A stretch of 64,000 bases of DNA. Origin: SZAS-103 sp036496805. GTDB lineage: Bacteria > Pseudomonadota > Gammaproteobacteria > Xanthomonadales > Xanthomonadaceae. The stretch is taken from the NCBI GenBank assembly GCA_036496805.1, contig DASXKN010000015.1, forward strand, positions 75,069 through 139,068, given 5' to 3'. A program made the position numbers and the translations under genes. Positions 59,183-64,000 of this stretch are shown here, piece after piece; positions within the stretch are counted from its first letter, which is position 1, and every line of letters begins with the position of its first letter. The notes under the pieces were generated by a model, which searched no databases, was not told where the DNA came from, and was given only the letters and a program-made list of their open reading frames with translations.

Positions 59183-60905
59183 TTACTTCGTCGCGGTGCT
59201 CGCAGCAGCGCCGCGCCTGACTTCGGCGAGTTCGGGAAGGTCGGCGTCCGCGGCGTGCCAGGTCGCCAGCAGGTCGGCATAGGCCTGCCGGGCGGCGATG
59301 GCATCGCCGCTCGCGGCCAACGCACGCGCGCGTCCGAGCAGGGACTGCGCGCGCCGCGGCGCCATCTTCAATGCGAGATCGAATTGCGCGAGCGCCTCCT
59401 TCGGGCGATCGAGTTGCAGCAGGATCTCGCCCGCGAGCTCGCGTGGTGGCTTGACCGTTGCGGGCGGCCCGAATTCGAACGGAAACGATTCGTAGCGCTG
59501 CGCCGCCGCTTCGACGCGCGCCAGCCCTTCCTTGCCGAGACCTTCGTGCGCGTCGATCGCACCCTGCAGCATGTCGGCAAGGATCGCGAGGTCGTCGGTC
59601 GTGTGCGGATCATTGTCGTCCGGAGCGGGGGCCTGCCGTCGCGAAAGCCTTGACCCTGGCGAGGTCGCCACGCGCCGCCGCGACATCGCCGTCCCGCAAT
59701 GCCGCGTAGCCGCGCGCGAAACAGTCCCAACCGCCCTCGCGACCGATGTCGCTGATGTCTGCCGAGAGCGCCGCGTCGTAGGTCCGGTCCTTCGACGATT
59801 CGATCGCCGCGGTGGCGCGCATGCTGACGTACGAGGCATGCCACAGACCCTGAAACGCGACCATGCCCTTCGCGTTGCGATCGGGCCGCTGCATCATCCC
59901 GGCCATCTTCTGCGCGCCCAGTTGCATGCACTCGGCCAGCAATCGCTGGCCATCGTTGTTGCGGCCGGCCTGGTAGTAGGCGTACTGCAGCCAGACGTTG
60001 GCGTGGAAGCAACCGATGTCGGGCTTGCCCTGCGCATGCATCTGCGCATTGCCCACCCGCAGGGCCTGTTCGTTGGCCGCGATCACCTCGTCCCACTGCC
60101 CCAGCGCCATGTAGATATGCGAGACCATGTGCTGGGCGTGGCCGGCGCCGGGCGCGATCTTCGCCAGCGCCCGCGCGGCTTCCAGCGCGCCCCGCGCGTG
60201 CTCGGGATCGTCCATGCCATGGATCCAGTAATGCGCGGCGCCCGGATGCATCGGATTGCGTGCGAGCACCCTGCGCGCGATCGCGGCCGCTTCCAGGTAA
60301 TTGGGAATGTCGCGCTGGCCGCGGCTGACCCCAAGCAGGGCGAGCGCGTGCAGCAACTGCGCCTCGTCGTCGTCGGGATAGCGCTGCGCCAACGCGTTCG
60401 TGGCGGCGAGGAAGCGGGTGTCGCGCTCCTTCAGCGTGCCCGGACCGAACAACTGCTCGCCGGTGTCGAGGAAGGCCTTTTCGCGCGGAGTCGGCGCCTT
60501 CGCAGCGCGCGCCTGCGGGGTCTGGCCGAGTTTCGCGAGGACCGCGCGCGCCGCCACCGGATCGTCCTGGTTCCAGATCGCGTGCGTGTGGGTCATCGCC
60601 TCGCCCCAGTAGGCGAGCGCGAAATCCGGATCGAGTTTTTCCGCCTTGCGGAATTCGTCGGCTGCATACGGGTACTCGAACAGGTGCAGCCACAGCATCC
60701 CGTGTACGAAGTGCCGCTGGGCCTCCGGGGATTTTTCCGAGGTCGGGAAACTGATCTGTCTCAGGTCATCGGCCGGATCTGATATCGACGGGCTGGCCTG
60801 GTCGTGCTCGTGCGCCATAGCCGGAACCGTGCCGGCGAGGGACGCGAGGCACATCAAGCCGATCACGCCATGACGCAGGCGCCTGTTCGACACACGGAGT
60901 TTCAT
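59183..60905 (-). pseudogene. TPR-repeat secreted protein, split by a frameshift
   Basis: From the ATG at 60905 a 431-codon frame runs (signal peptide LMCLASLAGTVPAMA, then TPR-like DPADDLRQISFPTSEKS..., LHLFEYPYAADEFRKAEKLD) and breaks at about 59610. The other part (LAILADMLQGAIDAHEGLGK; ILLQLDRPKEALAQFDLALK; ALAASGDAIAARQAYADLLA) continues in another frame to 59183. Deleting one G from the run GGGGG (59627-59631, plus strand) joins both into one protein of 573 residues. It is either a recent mutation or an assembly error in a homopolymer. The intact family looks like secreted TPR proteins of Xanthomonadales. Confidence 0.8.
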
Positions 60906-60963
60906 GGTCGCTCTCCCGGCAGATCGGGCGATGCCACCGGACCTAAGCGTATCCCGCAAGAAG

Positions 60964-60989
60964 AAAAGCCCCGCGGAAGCGGGGCTTTT
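60964..60989 (-). terminator. intrinsic terminator behind the groEL fragment
   Basis: AAAAGCCCCGC-GGAA-GCGGGGCTTTT, an 11-bp stem with T-runs on both sides, so it may work in both directions. It is related to the groEL terminator at 62215 (AGCCCCGC-ATTC-GCGGGG). Confidence 0.85.
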
Positions 60990-61002
60990 CGAGGGTCCGG
61001 TC

Positions 61003-61062
61003 GAGGATGCCCAGCTCGAACACGTCGCCGAACTCGCCGGTCGCACAGGTTGCATCAGGGCG
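61003..61062 (-). pseudogene. displaced groEL 3' fragment
   Basis: One frame reads ATGEFGDVFELGILDRT. GroEL has ATGEFGDMLELGILDPT near residues 480-496. The DNA similarity (GATGCCCAGCTCGAACACGT against GATGCCCAGCTCGAGCATGT) covers about 55 bp. Unrelated sequence follows where the last ~50 codons of groEL should be. The terminator behind it also resembles the groEL terminator. Confidence 0.75.
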
Positions 61063-61081
61063 TCTTCCATGCACCCCACCG

Positions 61082-62047
61082 CTACCGGGCACCATCTTCC
61101 ATACCAGCTATCCGGCTCGCGTGGTGCCAATAGGAGAACGCTTCGGGATTACCCTGCCGAAGGCCGTTGAGGGATTGCCACGCGCCCCCGATCCGCGGCG
61201 CCCGGAGCTCCTCGATCCGCTGCGGGTCGAAACGCATCGACGCGAGGTCGAGGCCCATATCGCCGTGCAGGAGCAGGGTTGTCAGGAGCGCGACCTTGCC
61301 GGCAGCAGTCTTGGCGTCGTCCTGGTTGAACCGGGTGCGGATCAGATGGTTCGTCAGCCTGTCGACGCCATTTCGCAGCAACGCCGCATCCGGGTGCGCC
61401 GCAACACCCTTGAAGCCGTGCATCGACAAGGCCAGACAGGCGTTGCGGGTGTCGTTCAGCGTCTGCTCGCGGCTGTGTGCGTTGCCGCGATAGCCGTTCT
61501 CAAGCGCCCACATGCCCGCGTACGCGCGATCGATGGCCGGCAGGTCGTGGGTAGCGTCGAATAGGGCGGCCACGTCGAACATCTGCTTGACGACCTGCAT
61601 GGTGTCGCAGGGTTTGCCCTCCGCAGGTTCGAACGGGACGCCGAGCGTGCGCGGTGCGAACGCGGTCAATTTGTCGCCGAGCAGGCCCTCGATGGTCGGA
61701 ACGATGACCGTTACCTCGCGCTGGATATCGATGAATGGCGCGCGGATGGATTTGCGGGTGTCCTGGCGAAGACTGCGCGCAAAGTCGGCGACGGTCTTCG
61801 ACGGGTCGGTGAGAAAGAGCATTCCGCGCTTGTGGTACTCCGCCATCAGGGCATCGACGTTGATTCCGACGAGCACCCGGATTTGCGGAATAGCATCGAG
61901 GAAGGGACGCAATGCGAAATAGCCGGACGCTCGCAGATACCCAACCAGCGCGTCGAACTGCTGTAGGTCGGGATTGTGCTCGGCGATCGCCTTGAGCTTT
62001 CTGAAAAGCGTGTTGTCGTCGCAGTTGGTGAAGAATCGCGTGCTCAC
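61082..62047 (-). CDS. chimera of PLD/helicase-type N-terminus and AbiEii-type C-terminus
   Basis: This 321-residue frame starts at a GTG (62047) after GAGAGG. Residues 1-98 (STRFFTNCDDNTLFRKLKAI; FDALVGYLRASGYFALRPFL; IRVLVGINVDALM) match the N-terminus of helicases with a phospholipase-D domain. From about residue 110 (VTVIVPTIEGLLGDKLTAFA; MQVVKQMFDVAALFDATHD) it matches the C-terminal half of AbiEii-type nucleotidyltransferase toxins. The N-terminal catalytic GSxxD of AbiEii and the AbiEi antitoxin gene are missing, as is the PLD HxK motif. I read it as the scar of a deletion across a defence island; whether the product is stable or active is unknown. Confidence 0.75.
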   Translation of the reverse strand: MSTRFFTNCDDNTLFRKLKAIAEHNPDLQQFDALVGYLRASGYFALRPFLDAIPQIRVLVGINVDALMAEYHKRGMLFLTDPSKTVADFARSLRQDTRKSIRAPFIDIQREVTVIVPTIEGLLGDKLTAFAPRTLGVPFEPAEGKPCDTMQVVKQMFDVAALFDATHDLPAIDRAYAGMWALENGYRGNAHSREQTLNDTRNACLALSMHGFKGVAAHPDAALLRNGVDRLTNHLIRTRFNQDDAKTAAGKVALLTTLLLHGDMGLDLASMRFDPQRIEELRAPRIGGAWQSLNGLRQGNPEAFSYWHHASRIAGMEDGAR

Positions 62048-62214
62048 ATGGCCTCTCGCTGGGCTCGGACACAAGCTGCTGGAACCCTTGCCGAGGCTCG
62101 GCGCGGTTGGATGAAGTTACCCGATTGCCCCGCAATTGTGGGACATCGCCCGAAACACGACCTGCGGCGTGGGCATGATGCAAGTTGCCATGCCGTTTTC
62201 CAGCATTCTGCGCC

Positions 62215-62242
62215 AAAAAAAACCCCGCGAATGCGGGGCTTC
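62215..62242 (-). terminator. groEL terminator
   Basis: On the minus strand AGCCCCGC-ATTC-GCGGGGTTTTTTTT, a 7-bp GC stem followed by eight Ts, 73 bp after the groEL stop. A textbook intrinsic terminator. Confidence 0.93.
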
Positions 62243-62263
62243 TGGTCAAACCGACCCCTCACT

Positions 62264-62292
62264 CCAACCCCTTTCCCGGCGGGAGAGGGGCT
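62264..62292. repeat. GGGAGAGGGG-type repeat
   Basis: AACCCCTTTCCCGGCGGGAG followed by AGGGGCTCG, a hairpin-forming intergenic repeat, related to the copies at 36647, 47968 and 50375. It lies between the groEL stop and its terminator. The rest of 62048-62314 shows no gene. Confidence 0.6.
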
Positions 62293-62314
62293 CGAAGCAG
62301 GGTCGTGGGCTGGA

Positions 62315-63958
<1,644 letters not shown>

Positions 63959-64000
63959 GTCGTAAAACCTCGGGATTCGTTATTCGGGATTCGGGATGAG
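63959..64000. other. groES-groEL gap with short direct repeats
   Basis: CGGGATTCG, CGGGATTCGGGAT: two or three overlapping copies of an ATTCGGG word lie 10-40 bp before groEL. GAGG precedes the groEL ATG. The window ends here. Confidence 0.4.

Noticed and set aside
36647..62292. GGGAGAGGGG repeats as transposon ends
   Set aside because: They have no target duplications or transposase nearby and form simple hairpins; they fit REP-like intergenic repeats better.

Overview
The window reads as one chromosomal stretch of a high-GC gammaproteobacterium, most likely of the Xanthomonadales (Lysobacter/Luteimonas-like). This rests on the gene content (a complete groEL, glnE, pilU, an ELM1-family protein, an O-antigen ligase cluster, a BlaI/M56 pair, many secreted proteins of unknown function), on tightly overlapping ATGA/GTGA operons and on many short dispersed intergenic repeats. 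The genus is an inference. No rRNA, tRNA, CRISPR array, intact transposase or integrase was seen.

Layout. 0-4 kb: the end of a 2-oxoglutarate/Fe(II) oxygenase, a DUF1566 protein, a second oxygenase overlapping a DUF6817-like gene, a truncated XRE regulator, and two divergent DUF4336 paralogues. 4-7.4 kb: a GT4-O-antigen ligase-GT2 operon for surface polysaccharide. 7.6-16 kb: lipoprotein, pirin (with a duplicated start region), YceI, a malonic-semialdehyde-reductase-like enzyme, ELM1, a large zinc metalloprotease and a 7TM-GGDEF diguanylate cyclase. 16-19.3 kb: DUF1801, a coiled-coil/XRE regulator and a BlaI-M56 operon; an operator-like sequence is shared between the last two loci. 19.4-21.4 kb: a lysoplasmalogenase gene overlapping an alkylglycerol-monooxygenase-like gene, probably an ether-lipid breakdown pair. 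21.4-31.6 kb: aquaporin, a Spy/CpxP-like envelope-stress locus with its two-component system, a LysR/AhpD-like pair, a CLC channel and a GST. 31.6-35 kb: pilU lying between two partial copies of a GST-TPR segment. 35-40.6 kb: secreted and outer-membrane proteins interspersed with dispersed repeats.

The accessory island is at about 40.8-45.1 kb. It has a lower-GC SIR2-HerA-KTSC operon, probably an NAD-depleting anti-phage system with a small third gene, followed by a DUF4160-DUF2442 pair that sits between two copies of the 3' end of an M28 peptidase gene. A second, decayed defence locus at 61.0-62.1 kb is a chimera of a helicase/PLD-type N-terminus and an AbiEii-type toxin C-terminus. It sits between groEL and a displaced fragment of groEL, the same kind of 3'-end duplication.

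45-64 kb is otherwise core-like: M28 peptidase, glnE (with a repeat inserted in frame), mgtE, a Tat-type amine oxidase, a TlpA-like thioredoxin, YXWGXW and Gly/Tyr/His-rich secreted proteins, a glycosyltransferase, a VOC protein with a histone-H1-like tail, a frameshifted TPR protein and groEL. The recurring theme is segmental duplication plus decay, with short repeats at many of the joints.
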